A DNA stretch of 64,000 bases from Gerris lacustris (lineage: Eukaryota; Arthropoda; Insecta; Hemiptera; Gerridae), in assembly GCA_951217055.1 (NCBI GenBank), contig OX578285.1, positions 49,602,024-49,666,023 on the forward strand, written 5' to 3'. Position 1 is the first letter of the stretch; each line of letters begins with the position of its first letter. A program made the position numbers and the translations under genes. Positions 24,421 through 34,691 of this stretch are shown here, piece by piece. A model generated the notes under the pieces. It saw only the letters and a list, made by a program, of their open reading frames with translations. It ran no database searches and was not told the DNA's origin.

Positions 24421-24756
24421 ATTTAGTTGGCTGTTAGTGCGCAGACTGTCCAACATTATCGGCCGATCGCTTTCACACAGTTGCTGTTGAAACTGCCCTG
24501 GATTTCAACTTTTGTCCAGTTGCACAACAAAATGTTACCGTGAGCTTTTACTATTGCTATTATTATAAAACCAAGGAGAAGAATGATAAAGAAAAGAATC
24601 CGTTAATATTAGGAGCACCCTATTCACAGTGTTAGATTGTTGCTGGCAAAGTTTTACACGCTCCATCCTAAACTAAAAAAGTAGAAAGTAGAAAAAGGAA
24701 AAAGTTTTTCACATTTTGCATCGGCATACTGGTTTATTTTTGAAGTGAAACTTGTT

Positions 24757-24915
24757 TAGGAGCGGTAGAGTAAATTGGCTTGGATAAAACTAAATTGCAT
24801 GTAACCAAGTTTAAAGTCGGCAATTGATTTACCAGTAAAAAATCTTACACTTGGACGAGTCTCGATCCACCGACCTCTGATTGAGCAGGCATACATGCTA
24901 ACCATTCCACAGAAT
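24757..24915 (-). mobile_element. tRNA-derived SINE, copy 2 in duplicated block
   Basis: Minus-strand head TGGAATGGTTAGCATG (A-box-like) and GGATCGAGACTC (B-box-like), followed by the same body as 5930-6124 but shortened and internally rearranged. Sequence shared with the first copy continues rightwards to about 25071 (AATAAAATCGTCAACAAATG). Confidence 0.7.
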
Positions 24916-25071
24916 TGGAATATAAGCGTAATACTATGTACATTATAATAATATAATATATATATATGTTGTTTCATAATTATTCGCTAAAATGTTACGA
25001 AAATATTTTATTTTTCAATTAAATTCCACATTGCCATTTCTGAAATAATAAAATCGTCAACAAATGCAAAG

Positions 25072-25841
25072 AGAATACTACTGATAGTATACTACTGATT
25101 TAATTCTACTGACTTGACGAGGCAAAGTATATAGAACTGCAGAATGGGGTTATTACAGTTTGTAAGCAAAGGTAGGAAATTGTAATTTTACATTTTCCCC
25201 CCAAGCAAGTATAAATCACTTATGACCACTTGTTTAATTAGACATCATTTATGTTATAACGCGACGCCACATCAAGCAATTGAAAAGTTATAAATTATGT
25301 CAACTAATTTTACCATTAATTATAATTCATTGTAGTTGGAGAAGAATTATTAAACGGAATCGTTAGTAACTGCTAATTTATAAGTTATATTAAATGGTTA
25401 TTATAGTTATAAAGTTTAATATGTATTTACAGAGTGAATTATTTGTTTATTGTTTGTAAGGGTTTGCTTGTGAAACAGTTATTAGTTTGCTATTTACAGC
25501 TTTAAACTAAAATATCTAACATAATTACAATTAATGCCTAACCTACAACATTGTAAGATTATAGCATTAACTGTGATATTTATGTAGTCTATTTTTGAAA
25601 TAAAATAAAACCCTTTGTTTTGCCTTGTATATTTTCATTTCAGGTGATTAATACCACGATAATTTGAAGTGTATACTTTGCTTATGTACTAATCTCAATT
25701 GGAAATCTAAAATACTAAATTGGACGGGTAAAAAGCACGCAAAGTCAGAATGGCACACGCTGATTTTTTTCCGTCACGTCGATCCTTCTGGTTGCTCTTT
25801 GTTCTTCACCGAACTTTCATCATTTCTTTATAATATACTAG
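25072..25841. other. AT-rich, no gene seen
   Basis: AT-rich. The last bases, ATACTAGCTAACCCG, belong to a repeat split by the hAT insertion and resume at 32843 with TGCTTCGC. Confidence 0.4.
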
Positions 25842-27658
25842 CTAACCCGCAGGCCCAGACTTGTAAATGGGCTGACTGGGCTATAGCCCAGGGCGCCAGA
25901 TTTTGGGGGGCGCAAAATATTCGAAGACATCTTTTTACTAAAAAAAAAAAAAAAAAATCATCGTCGACTTCGGTAGGCCTATATCGGTAGGCCCCACACG
26001 GCCACAGTGTACTGACCAATCCAATCTAGTCCCAGAAACTGTACAATCCGACTCTACAATCTCCAATGTAAACAAGGTATTGCCTAATGAATTTGTGTTA
26101 GAAGACCCTGCAACTTGGAACATTTTTGACACTCTGGTTATTGAAAATATTATTGGAAATTCTCCTAAACAAAACATGCATGCCGCATGCCGATTTTTCA
26201 AAGTCTGAGCGTGTTTACACTGATCAAAAACGTAGTTTATCCCTCAACTTATTTAAAGATGTACTCCCTAATGGAGAGATATATTTTAGAGACTGGCTGC
26301 TGTTCTCCTCATCAACTGGAAAGTTGTTTTGTACTCCCTGTCCCTTATTCCAACCAGACAGCAAGAAAACCCATTTTTGTTCCGGTTTTAATGACTGAAA
26401 GCATGGCCATACTCTTATAAAACAGCACGAACACTCAGCTGACCACAGATGTAACATGCTCACTTACATAACCAGACAAAAGAAGAACACTCAAGTTAAT
26501 ACCCTGTTATCGACACAATATGAAGAAGAAGTTAAATAATGGCAAAACGTCTTATCAAGAGTAGTTTTGGGTTGTAAGATTTCTTGCTGCAAGAGGATTA
26601 CCTTTTCGAGGTGACAATGAACACTTTGGGTCTACTTCCAACGGGCTGTATCTGGGATGTCTGGAGCTTATTAGTGAATACGATCCATTCCTTGCTCAAC
26701 ATATAACAAAATATGGAAATAAAGGCCCGGGGCATGTATCCCACTTATTTTCGAGAACTTGCAATGAGTTTATTGATAATGGGAAGTGTTGTGCTTCAAA
26801 CAATTCTGAATGAGATTAAAAATGTTCTTTACTACGCCCTCATTGTTGATTCTACTCCCGACTGCTCTCACACAGATCAGTTAGCTATTGTGCTTCGATA
26901 CGTGTCTTTGGAAGAGTTGGAACCCAAAGAACGTCTGTTACGACTTTTGCCTGGGATAGGTCACTCATCCAGTTCCTTAGAAGAAGCTGTAATGAAATGT
27001 CTTTCCGAATTTGGATTAGATATTAAGTATTGTCGAGGACAAAGTTATGACAATGCATCTAACATGTACGGAGCCTACACAGGACTGCAAGCTAGGATTA
27101 AAAATCACAACTCGGTTGCAGATTTTGTACCTTGCGCAGGGCATTCACTAAACCTTGTTGGTTCCGCTGATGCTGAATGCTGTACTGAAGTGGTAAAATT
27201 CTTTGGTTTTATACAAGAACTCTATAATTTTTTCTCTCTGTCAACTTACAGATGGGAAATTTTAAAATAGCACTTGGATCAAAACCATACACCAGTGGTA
27301 AAGTCGCTATCTGATACCAGGTGGTCAGCTAGAGCAGATGCCCTGAAATCTGTAGTAAAAGGGTATAAGGAAATTCAAAATTCTCTGAGGACGTTATCTG
27401 AAGATCCCTTAGTAAAACCTGGAGCTCGATTAGAAGCCCAAGCTCTTGAAAAACAATTTCAAAATTTTGAAATAGCTTTTTTATGTATTTTATGGAATGA
27501 CATCTTAGAAAGGTTTGACAAGTGTAGCAACAACTTACAAATGCAAACAATAGATCTGACAGCGGCAACTAAACTGCTCCACTCTTTAGAAGGATATGTC
27601 AAAGAAAAAAGAGACGAGTTTAAAAAGTACGAAGAATCTACTGCGGCTGTTTATGGTT

Positions 27659-27795
27659 TGTTTTAAATAAGAACTTCTTGTATAGTTTGAACATTAACTA
27701 TCAATATATTTCATTTTATATTTTATAATATGTACAAATGTCATAATTGAAAATAAACACTTTCTTATATAAAGTAAACAACAAGTTATTAAACA
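27659..27795 (-). repeat. 3' LTR of the gypsy element
   Basis: 137 bp, same sequence as 31640-31776 by eye. On the minus strand it begins TGTTTAATAACTTG and ends TATTTAAAACA. Very AT-rich. AATAAACACTTTC lies on the plus strand. Confidence 0.95.
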
Positions 27796-27807
27796 TCTTC
27801 CCCTTTT
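27796..27807 (-). promoter_or_regulatory. Polypurine tract
   Basis: Minus strand AAAAGGGGAAGA directly before the 3' LTR. It would prime plus-strand DNA synthesis. It overlaps the stop codon of Gag-Pol (the TAA at 27806-27808). Confidence 0.85.
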
Positions 27808-30800
27808 AGACACATACTACCCTAGGTCTGATGAAATGAGAGTTCCGTCTGTATGTCAGTCCTGAGTCAGTCTTCACAAGATAAGATCTTGGAGCCCCTA
27901 CTGTATTAAGTATAACCCCAGGTTCCCAGTACTTAGTTCTAACATTTTGTATGTATATTGTTTGTCCGGGTAGAAAACTTGTCTCATGTCTTTTTGCATT
28001 TATATCATAGTGTTTCTTTTGGTAGTCCCTGTTTTTGTCTATGTCAGCTCTAGCTTTGTTTGGAACTGTCCTCACTGTCAACCTATCAGCAGGGACGGGA
28101 AGTTTTGACCGTAGCACCCGGCCCATTAAAAGTTGCGCTGGTGAAAATTCCAGCCCTGCCACAGTGCTATTCCTATAGTTAAGAAGGCTTAAATTCATAT
28201 CTACACCGGATTCTAAAGACGTTTTAATGATTTTCTTTGCTATCCCCACTCCTTTCTCTGCTAATCCATTAGCCTGAGGGTAATGTGGGCTAGTTGTTTG
28301 AATCTTGAAATCCCATTTTTTTGCGAATTCCTGTAGTTCATATGAACTGAATGGCATATTGTCAGCTATTAAAATTTGAGGAATTCCTAATCTAGAAAAA
28401 ATTTGAATCAATGCCTGTTTCACAGCATTGCTTGTTTTATTGTTGATTTTTATCACTTCTAACCACCTAGAATAATAATCCATCAGCACTAAATAGTATT
28501 TTCCTGCCCAATCGGCAATATCTGCACCTACTTTAACAAATGGTGTGGTCGGCAATTCATGGTTGATAAGGGGCTCTTTTATATTTGACCTTCGATACTT
28601 CTGACAAATACTACATGAGTCTATTATATTCTTAACATCCGACCTGATCCCTGGCCAATAATAGTAACTGGAAACAATTCCATTCATCTTCGCTTCACCC
28701 AAGTGAGTTTCGTGAAGTCTCTTAATAATTAAATATCGCAATTTTTTAGGGATTAGAATTCTATTATTAAAATACAACAACCCGTCATCTAACTGAATGT
28801 CGTTTCTAAGTTTAAAATAATGAGCTAATTCACCTCCTGATTCCACTGATTCAGGCCAGCCATGTTTATAATATTCACTTACTTTACTTAGGACTTCGTC
28901 CTCGATAGTCTCTTTTTTAAATTCTACAAATCGGTCGTCAGAGAATTTAACTGAGCCTGCTTCACTAACGCAATGAACCATTTCTAACATTGTTTTGTCC
29001 AATTTTACATCAGTTTTAATGCCACACCTAGACAGAAAATCAGCAATGTACATATTTTTTCCTGGCAAATATTGTAATTTGAAGCGGTAGGGCAATAATT
29101 TCAACTTTATTCGTCGTAGTCTATTATTTTGTATTTTATTTATCGGTTTATTTATAAGCGACACTAAAGGTAAATGATCTGTGAGGATGGTTATATCACT
29201 ATGTCCATATATATAAGTGTGAAGTTTTGAACAAGAGAATGAAACTGCCAGAAATTCTTTTTCTATTTGAGCATATTCAGTTTCTGCCGAATTAAGTGAT
29301 CGCGAAGCAAAATATACTGGCCTGTTGTTCTGCAGTAAACAACACCCTAGCGCATCCTGGGAGGAATCACACTGAATCACTATCGGAACATCAGGCTTAA
29401 ATGAGGCCATAACTTGGTTGCTAGAGACTATTCTTTTTATATTATTCAATGCCTCCGAGTGGACTTCAGTCCAGCACCAGGCAGTATCCTTCTTTAATAA
29501 TTCTCTAAAAGGTGAAATAATCTGTGACAAATTTGGGATAAAAACCCGCAGAAAATTAACCATTCCTAATAATCTCTGTAACTCAACTCTGTTTTTAGGG
29601 TTTTTTAAAGCGTTAATGACCTTTACCTTTTCCCCGTCTGGTTGCATGCCCTTTTCTGAAAACAACATTCCTAAATATTTTATTTCAGACTGACAATATT
29701 GAAATTTATTAATGTTAAACTTTATGTTTAGGCTTCTAGCCCTTTCTAATACTTTTCTCAAAATGTCGTCGTTTTCTTTTTTGCTATCCGATGCAATACA
29801 AATATCATCGAAGTAAACAGTTACACCTGGAATATCTCCGAAATACCTCGATACAAGTTTATGGAATAATTCAGGCAGGTTAGCTAGGCCAAAAGGCGAC
29901 CTTAAAAATTGATAAGTACCGAAAACAGTGGCAAAACTACAAAATTTAGCAGAACTTTCATTAAGTTTGATATGATAAAACCCGTCTTTAATATCTAAAA
30001 CACTAAAAAACTTTTTGTTAGCCAAACGGGGGGAAATGTCATTAATTGTTGGAATTGTAAATCGTTCTCTCACTATGAATTTATTTAAATGTTGAGGGTC
30101 GATGCACACTCTCAAGGAGCCATCAGGTTTTTCAACGATAACCACATTGGAAACCCACTCCACAGGTCCATTTACTTGTTTAATAATTCCTTTAGTTTCT
30201 AATTCTTTTAACTTTTCTTTAAATTTCTGTTGGATTTTTAATGGAATACGTCTTGCTGAACTAGCATAAGGGATGGCATCTTTTGTTAATTTAATGGAAC
30301 ACTGGTCTGGGAAACAACCTAAACCGTCAAATACGTCCCTATATTCATTATACAATTTTGTTTTACCATCATTTACATCTGAGGCCAGTTCGTCAATTCT
30401 TTGTATCAGGCCAAGTCTACTACAAGCATTAAGCCCGAGAATCGGAGTCAAGCCTTCTTTCACAACCAAGAAATCTATTAAATCAATTTTTTTATCTGTT
30501 TCAACTTGGGCTGTAATTTTCCCTATGGGTATAATTTTAAACCCGCCGTAAGCCTCTAACCTGATGTTACTTTTTTTTAGTTTATGCACTAGTGGACAAT
30601 GTCTTACAACGTCATAAGGGACAATATTGACTTCCGCCCCAGTGTCTAGTTTAAATTTTATTTTTTGTTTGTCAACTAATATTGTTTTAAACCAAACCCT
30701 CTTATTGATAGTGTTTACCAGATTTACTGAGTTGACTTCTTCCTGAGCCGTATTCTCCCAATCCACTGCTTGTTCTTCGCCCTGGACATCATCAAGTTTT

Positions 30801-31579
30801 CGAGAACCTTGCTTTCTCTTGAAGCACACGAGACTGAAATGGTTTCTACCTCCACACCAGTTACAGCTTCTACCGTTTGCCGGACACTCCTGACTTGCAG
30901 TATGTTGACCTCCGCAACGAAAACAACTCAGCTTGTTGGATTGCGGTGGTTTAAAATTGGAGTTTGTACTTTTGATACTACTGCGAAGTTGGCCTTGATG
31001 TTTCTCATTTCGAAATGATATTTGATTTGTTTGTGCTGTCAAATTGTCTTCTTTATTTACCAATTTTAAGTTTGAATTAGCGAGTTCGACAGCTTTGCAA
31101 TATTCAATTATTTTATTTAAAGATGCGTCGTCGCGTAACAACCGTTCTCTGACAATGTTTGACGTGATTCCTAGAGCTATTTGAGCCTTCATTAGCTTAT
31201 TTTCCTGGTCCCCAAAATCGCATTTTTTAACAAGATTTCTTAAACTTGTCAAAAATTTACTGAAAGGTTCTCCATCAGATTGTCTACACGAAAAAAATTT
31301 AAAAATATTCATTATTTCATTTGACTTGGGGACGCAATGTTCTTCCAAGATCGATATAATTGACTCAACTGTTTCATGTTTGTCTGTTGGGCAAACCGAT
31401 TTATAAAGATGAAGAGCATCCTTACCCATTAGATTTTTTAATCGGGCCACTTGAACCGCTTTCGACTTCTTGTTGGTTTCTGTGGCCAATAAATAGTTGT
31501 CCACATCTTCCTTGAATTGTTTGAAGTTTTCCCCTAGATCACCATCCAGTGAGAGAGGTTCAGGTCTGTTGAACTCCAT
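27806..31579 (-). CDS. gag-pol: Gag-Pol polyprotein of gypsy/Mag-type retrotransposon
   Basis: One uninterrupted frame. The first ATG is at 31579, giving 1257 residues (a TTG five codons upstream is in frame). Gag: two zinc knuckles at about 219-232 (CX2CX3HX5C) and 239-252 (CX2CX4HX4C) for RNA packaging. Protease: LDTGAEVNIV with the catalytic Asp near 312. Reverse transcriptase: LDIKDGF (Asp 529) and YFDD (589-592) in place of the commoner YVDD. RNase H: Asp near 738, EKEFLAV and TDHLPL. Integrase: zinc-binding His 956/959 and Cys 989/992, then catalytic Asp 1020, Asp 1073 and Glu 1108. The usual DNGP around the second Asp reads DNMP. No stop or frameshift separates gag from pol, so processing must rely on the protease, and I see no device that lowers the Pol dose. 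No envelope. It could be functional. Confidence 0.97.
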   Translation of the reverse strand: MEFNRPEPLSLDGDLGENFKQFKEDVDNYLLATETNKKSKAVQVARLKNLMGKDALHLYKSVCPTDKHETVESIISILEEHCVPKSNEIMNIFKFFSCRQSDGEPFSKFLTSLRNLVKKCDFGDQENKLMKAQIALGITSNIVRERLLRDDASLNKIIEYCKAVELANSNLKLVNKEDNLTAQTNQISFRNEKHQGQLRSSIKSTNSNFKPPQSNKLSCFRCGGQHTASQECPANGRSCNWCGGRNHFSLVCFKRKQGSRKLDDVQGEEQAVDWENTAQEEVNSVNLVNTINKRVWFKTILVDKQKIKFKLDTGAEVNIVPYDVVRHCPLVHKLKKSNIRLEAYGGFKIIPIGKITAQVETDKKIDLIDFLVVKEGLTPILGLNACSRLGLIQRIDELASDVNDGKTKLYNEYRDVFDGLGCFPDQCSIKLTKDAIPYASSARRIPLKIQQKFKEKLKELETKGIIKQVNGPVEWVSNVVIVEKPDGSLRVCIDPQHLNKFIVRERFTIPTINDISPRLANKKFFSVLDIKDGFYHIKLNESSAKFCSFATVFGTYQFLRSPFGLANLPELFHKLVSRYFGDIPGVTVYFDDICIASDSKKENDDILRKVLERARSLNIKFNINKFQYCQSEIKYLGMLFSEKGMQPDGEKVKVINALKNPKNRVELQRLLGMVNFLRVFIPNLSQIISPFRELLKKDTAWCWTEVHSEALNNIKRIVSSNQVMASFKPDVPIVIQCDSSQDALGCCLLQNNRPVYFASRSLNSAETEYAQIEKEFLAVSFSCSKLHTYIYGHSDITILTDHLPLVSLINKPINKIQNNRLRRIKLKLLPYRFKLQYLPGKNMYIADFLSRCGIKTDVKLDKTMLEMVHCVSEAGSVKFSDDRFVEFKKETIEDEVLSKVSEYYKHGWPESVESGGELAHYFKLRNDIQLDDGLLYFNNRILIPKKLRYLIIKRLHETHLGEAKMNGIVSSYYYWPGIRSDVKNIIDSCSICQKYRRSNIKEPLINHELPTTPFVKVGADIADWAGKYYLVLMDYYSRWLEVIKINNKTSNAVKQALIQIFSRLGIPQILIADNMPFSSYELQEFAKKWDFKIQTTSPHYPQANGLAEKGVGIAKKIIKTSLESGVDMNLSLLNYRNSTVAGLEFSPAQLLMGRVLRSKLPVPADRLTVRTVPNKARADIDKNRDYQKKHYDINAKRHETSFLPGQTIYIQNVRTKYWEPGVILNTVGAPRSYLVKTDSGLTYRRNSHFIRPRVVCV

Positions 31580-31622
31580 AGTTTTCTTTCTCAATATACA
31601 GCAAACGATTCAGAGAAGTTCA

Positions 31623-31639
31623 CCACTTCGACTGCGCCA
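31623..31639 (-). promoter_or_regulatory. Primer-binding site
   Basis: Minus strand TGGCGCAGTCGAAGTGG directly follows the 5' LTR. The TGG start pairs with a tRNA CCA end. TGGCGCAGTCG resembles the site of insect gypsy elements thought to use tRNA-Ser; the tRNA identity is an inference. Confidence 0.85.
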
Positions 31640-31776
31640 TGTTTTAAATAAGAACTTCTTGTATAGTTTGAACATTAACTATCAATATATTTCATTTTAT
31701 ATTTTATAATATGTACAAATGTCATAATTGAAAATAAACACTTTCTTATATAAAGTAAACAACAAGTTATTAAACA
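31640..31776 (-). repeat. 5' LTR of the gypsy element
   Basis: 137 bp, same sequence as the 3' LTR. It would carry the promoter and polyadenylation signals. Only about 60 bp separates it from the Gag-Pol start codon. Confidence 0.95.
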
Positions 31777-32279
31777 TGGTTATTCCTACTTATTCTAGGG
31801 TTAGGAAACGCAAAATATTTGCAGATGAGACCAGTAAGAATGAAGTGAAACATGATGGAAGGTCAGCTTTTAGAACTGGAGTTTTTCTAAAAATAATTGA
31901 TTCAATAATATCAATCTTGTCGAAAAGAAGAAAAGCTTATGCAAAAACTAAATGCTCTGGTGTTAATGTGTTCTGAGCATGAAATAACTCTTAAAACAAA
32001 CTTTTCTGAAGTTATAGCAAATTTTGCTAAATTAAAATTCAGGAAAAAATCTTATAAATAATTAAAAATGCCTAGCCAACTTAATGTTCCTTTAGTTCAA
32101 TAATTTTAATGTACTTATTTTTTTATATACCCAATAACCAGTGAAACCCTGTTTTAATTCCGCATTCAACAAAAGTCCCTTTTAGGTATGGTTTTTTAAA
32201 ATTTCCAGTAATTTTTTTTTCTATAAATTCGGTCGCTAATGGTTTTGTTAAAGGTTTAATATTTAACGAAGATTCTTAT

Positions 32280-32570
32280 AATTAACTATAAAACGTTTTG
32301 ACTCATACGATTCATCTTCAGTCAAAATGTATTTTTATAAATGGCCAATAGTTGGTGTAGGTTTGTTCCTTTGCCTCCATTAGTATTAGTGGAGATCGTC
32401 TTGATAGAAATTAGATTAAAAACAATATTTATACATAAATAGTTTAAGCTTACATGACAATTAACATCTTAAAAAGGAATAAATTATTTAAAATTTGACG
32501 TTAAAAAAAGACTTGATTATAACATTTGAAGGTGACTCTTATGAGTCGAAACGTTTCATAATGAACTAAA
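32280..32570. repeat. Inverted hairpin-GAAAC motif pair inside the hAT
   Basis: Right motif TTGAAGGTGACTC-ttat-GAGTCGAAAC (32525-32555); left motif is an inverse, diverged form (32291-32321, giving CTGAAGATG..GAGTCAAAAC). Pairing fades beyond about 65 bp. This resembles the foldbacks at 7001, 10184 and 34692 and is likely an insertion in the non-coding tail of the hAT. Confidence 0.6.
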
Positions 32571-32842
32571 AGAGTCTGCTTTAAATTATTACACCTTCGA
32601 CAAATCCATTTATCCAATTTATAGTTTTAAACAGAGGTGTAGTGTAAATTTGAAAATTTGTATCTTTATTGACTCGTTTTTCTGTGATACCAACAAAAAC
32701 GTTTAATCAAAGTTTTACTGTATTTTTATTAATACAGTAAAGGGGTATTAATAATATTTTTATTAATACCCCTGGGGGAGGGGCGCCAAAGCTGAGAGCA
32801 GCCCAGGGCGCCATTCACTTAAAGTCCGGGCCTGCTAACCCG

Positions 32843-33448
32843 TGCTTCGCAACCAAGTGTTTTTCAGGGGAGATAAATTTCATTTTATTTTATAAAAAAA
32901 TTATGAATAATTATTATACACATTAATATATTCACAACTTTGCTTCTAATACTCCGATTAACTTAAAAATTACCAACAAACCCGTAATTTTTAATGACAC
33001 ATTTCACCGAAAAATCGCTTGTAAATACACATTTTTACTATTTTAAGTAAAATAATAACATGGAGCTCGATGTGACTCGTGCCGAAGCAAACGGACTTCT
33101 CCAGATTTATCTTATAGAAGGCAGTTTTATAAAAATGTTCTCGTTGAAACGACAGTGGTATTTTTTATTTACACCCCCCCCCCCCCCCCCTCAAAAAAAA
33201 TTGACCAAGCCAAACTCCCGTGATTTTTTTGTCGATAAGTTACAAATATGAAGTAATATGCAAATGAGATATCGCTGTATCGTATATGTCTCGATAAGAA
33301 TAGTAAAAAATGATTAATAAGTTTTCTATATTATTAAAAAACCAAAGCAGCTAACTCATGAAAAAAGCTAGTTTTAGTTAAGCTAACAGTTAACAGTTGT
33401 TTCAATCTTACCCCCTTAAAAATAAGAATGTGACAAAATTGTGCATAA
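32843..33448. other. Right part of the split ACTAGCT repeat and AT-rich DNA
   Basis: Starts TGCTTCGCAACCAAGTG, continuing the repeat interrupted at 25842. A C run lies at about 33172-33190. No gene. Confidence 0.4.
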
Positions 33449-33459
33449 CAACAATTTAT

Positions 33460-33686
33460 GGGGCTGGCTTAGCCTAGTGGTTAGCGCCCTCGACTCTGAA
33501 ACCAAGGTCTAAACCCCGGCTGTGAGTTCGAATCCCAGAGAGGAGAGACATGTTTCACACTGATGATCTATCTCATCGAGTAGATGAGGAAAGTGGCCGG
33601 ATAACCCCCGTCCTGTAATGACCTTAGCTGTTGAAAGGAATTAAACCTCCCCCCCCCCCCCCAAAAAAAAAAAAAAAACAAAACAT
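33460..33686 (+). mobile_element. tRNA-derived SINE with exact 11-bp target duplication
   Basis: The head has TGGCTTAGCCTAGTGGTTAG (A box) and GTGAGTTCGAATCCC (B box), spaced as in a tRNA gene. A tRNA-unrelated body (TGATGATCTATCTCATCGAG, GGATAACCCCCGTCCTGTAA) follows, then a C run and an A-rich tail. CAACAATTTAT flanks it exactly at 33449-33459 and 33687-33697, the mark of LINE-driven target-primed insertion. The intact promoter boxes, long A tail and exact duplication indicate a young copy. It differs from the SINE at 5930. Confidence 0.93.
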
Positions 33687-33747
33687 CAACAATTTATAGC
33701 GTTCATTAAAACTTTTTAACGATATGCATCATAAAGGTATATATAAG

Positions 33748-34010
33748 GTTTGTTCCAACCCCCTTTTTGCACCGCCCTTTGTATCGTTCGGGAATTGTTT
33801 AGGACAGGATTTATACGCATGTGCTAACATTGTACTGCAATAAAATCATGTCAGGTACAGTAAACGGTTCGCAAACGATCCTTGTACGGGTTGGAACAGT
33901 TTGGGAAACAGTACACAAGTCGGGTTGGAAGTTGGAACTACTTTTATCCATTGCTCATGCTCATGTCACTGACAATCCCACAGACGGTACACTCCTTGGT
34001 TGGGACAAAC
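33748..34010 (+). mobile_element. 263-bp TIR element (family H)
   Basis: TIRs GTTTGTTCCAACC and inverse GGTTGGGACAAAC (one mismatch in 13). The interior repeats GGTTGGAA-type words several times. An inverted copy, expanded by a nested insertion, is at 43706-44570. No transposase. Confidence 0.65.
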
Positions 34011-34179
34011 TTAAAACTTTAATTTTTGTACCCTGTACCACTGTGTACAAAAATCATGTATACAGTGACCTTCATCTTGTTTAGTAGGGCAAGTGTGCGA
34101 ATTTTCATTGAGATCGGAATAAAACTGTAGATTTGTATAAAAGACATCACCCACAGACAGTCTTCTTTATACATACTAT

Positions 34180-34470
34180 ATAAGAATTTAGGCCCGTGGC
34201 AACGAGCTTAATTTTATACTTGGAAAAAAAAGTAAAATAAATTAAATTAATTTAGATATCTCTTTAGATAAGTTATTATATCTATTTGAAGACCAACAAA
34301 TCGAAGCAAACATTTATTTTTATAGGAATAAATGAGGTTGCCTTAGCTTATAGCACTAATAAAATCATTTAGAGGTGTATCGTCGTCGCCGATGTCGGGA
34401 CACTACTCGTTTATATAAATGATATAGCCGATTATTTTAGTGATAGATTGAAATCACATAAATAAAACAG
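34180..34470 (+). repeat. Dispersed repeat, family D, longest copy
   Basis: Contains GGCCCGTGGCAACGAGCTTA, TTAGATATCTCTTTAGATAA, ACCAACAAATCGAAGC, GGAATAAATGAGGTTGCC and GACACTACTCGTTTATATAA, joining parts seen separately at 9345 and 10620. Non-coding. Confidence 0.6.
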
Positions 34471-34691
34471 TTAAAAATAAATTAAGTAATGCTTTTAATT
34501 TCAGTTGTTACGAGAAATATTTGTTATCAGTTCAATTGTTTACCAGAAATAAATCAATAAATTAGAAGTAGAAAATTCGTCAAAGCTATTAACTCAGAAG
34601 GACTAAATTGAGAGTCGATGCCAGGTATCTTTTTTAAAAATAATAAGTGAAAAGACAAGATAATTAAGATGAAGTTAGCAACCGTAAAGTA

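Larger units (their letters stand above)
27659..31776 (-). mobile_element. Complete Ty3/gypsy LTR retrotransposon, Mag-like
   Basis: A 4118-bp element flanked by the 5-bp duplication TGGTT (27654-27658 and 31777-31781). It has two 137-bp LTRs that I read as identical, starting TG and ending CA, plus a primer-binding site, one Gag-Pol frame, a polypurine tract and no envelope gene. Short LTRs and a compact layout match the Mag clade of insects; the clade is an inference. Identical LTRs and an unbroken frame mean a recent insertion that may still be able to move. Confidence 0.96.
26180..32055 (+). pseudogene. hAT transposase (TTF zinc finger, ZMYM1-like), broken
   Basis: The protein would cut and rejoin transposon ends in the nucleus. 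At 26190-26400 the text FRDWLLFSSSTGKLFCTPC is the TTF-type zinc finger common to ZMYM1-like hAT proteins. 26600-26780 encodes GLYLGCLELISEYDPFLAQH in another frame. 26713-27270 gives ALIVDSTPD (catalytic-core strand with Asp), RGQSYDNASNMYG (second conserved Asp) and CAGHSLNLVG. 27274-27658 continues with SLSDTRWSARADALK. Lesions: frameshifts near 26400-26560 and 26790, an in-frame TAG at 27268-27270, and the gypsy insertion after 27658. Coding resumes at 31782 (SRVRKRKIFADE, DGRSAFRTGVFLKIIDSI) in a shifted frame and ends at about 32055 without the usual C-terminal hAT dimerisation region. It cannot give a working transposase. Confidence 0.9.
25850..32834 (+). mobile_element. hAT DNA transposon, interrupted by a gypsy element
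   Basis: Ends are CAGGCCCAGACTT and, inverted, AAGTCCGGGCCTG (one mismatch in 13). Both ends have subterminal AGCCCAGGGCGCCA. The flanks carry an exact 8-bp duplication, CTAACCCG, at 25842-25849 and 32835-32842, the hAT hallmark. Removing the gypsy insertion (4118 bp plus one 5-bp duplication) leaves a 2.86-kb transposon. Its coding region is a TTF zinc finger/hAT transposase pseudogene. The last 700 bp is non-coding and holds a foldback motif pair (32280-32570). The interrupted target is a repeat with the text ACTAGCTAACCCGTGCTTCG. Confidence 0.95.

Noticed and set aside
23734..24456. Long repetitive minus-strand frames of up to 240 codons with GLLCLVCAN-type repeats
   Set aside because: They arise because the 54-bp minisatellite unit is a multiple of three. 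The 49-bp units shift the frame, and three different frames are open in the same place.
29418..31018. Plus-strand frames of 80-90 codons
   Set aside because: Antisense shadows of the gypsy Gag-Pol gene.
33460..33540. Functional tRNA gene
   Set aside because: A and B boxes are present, but the acceptor stem does not close, a non-tRNA body with poly(A) follows and a target duplication flanks it, so it is a SINE.
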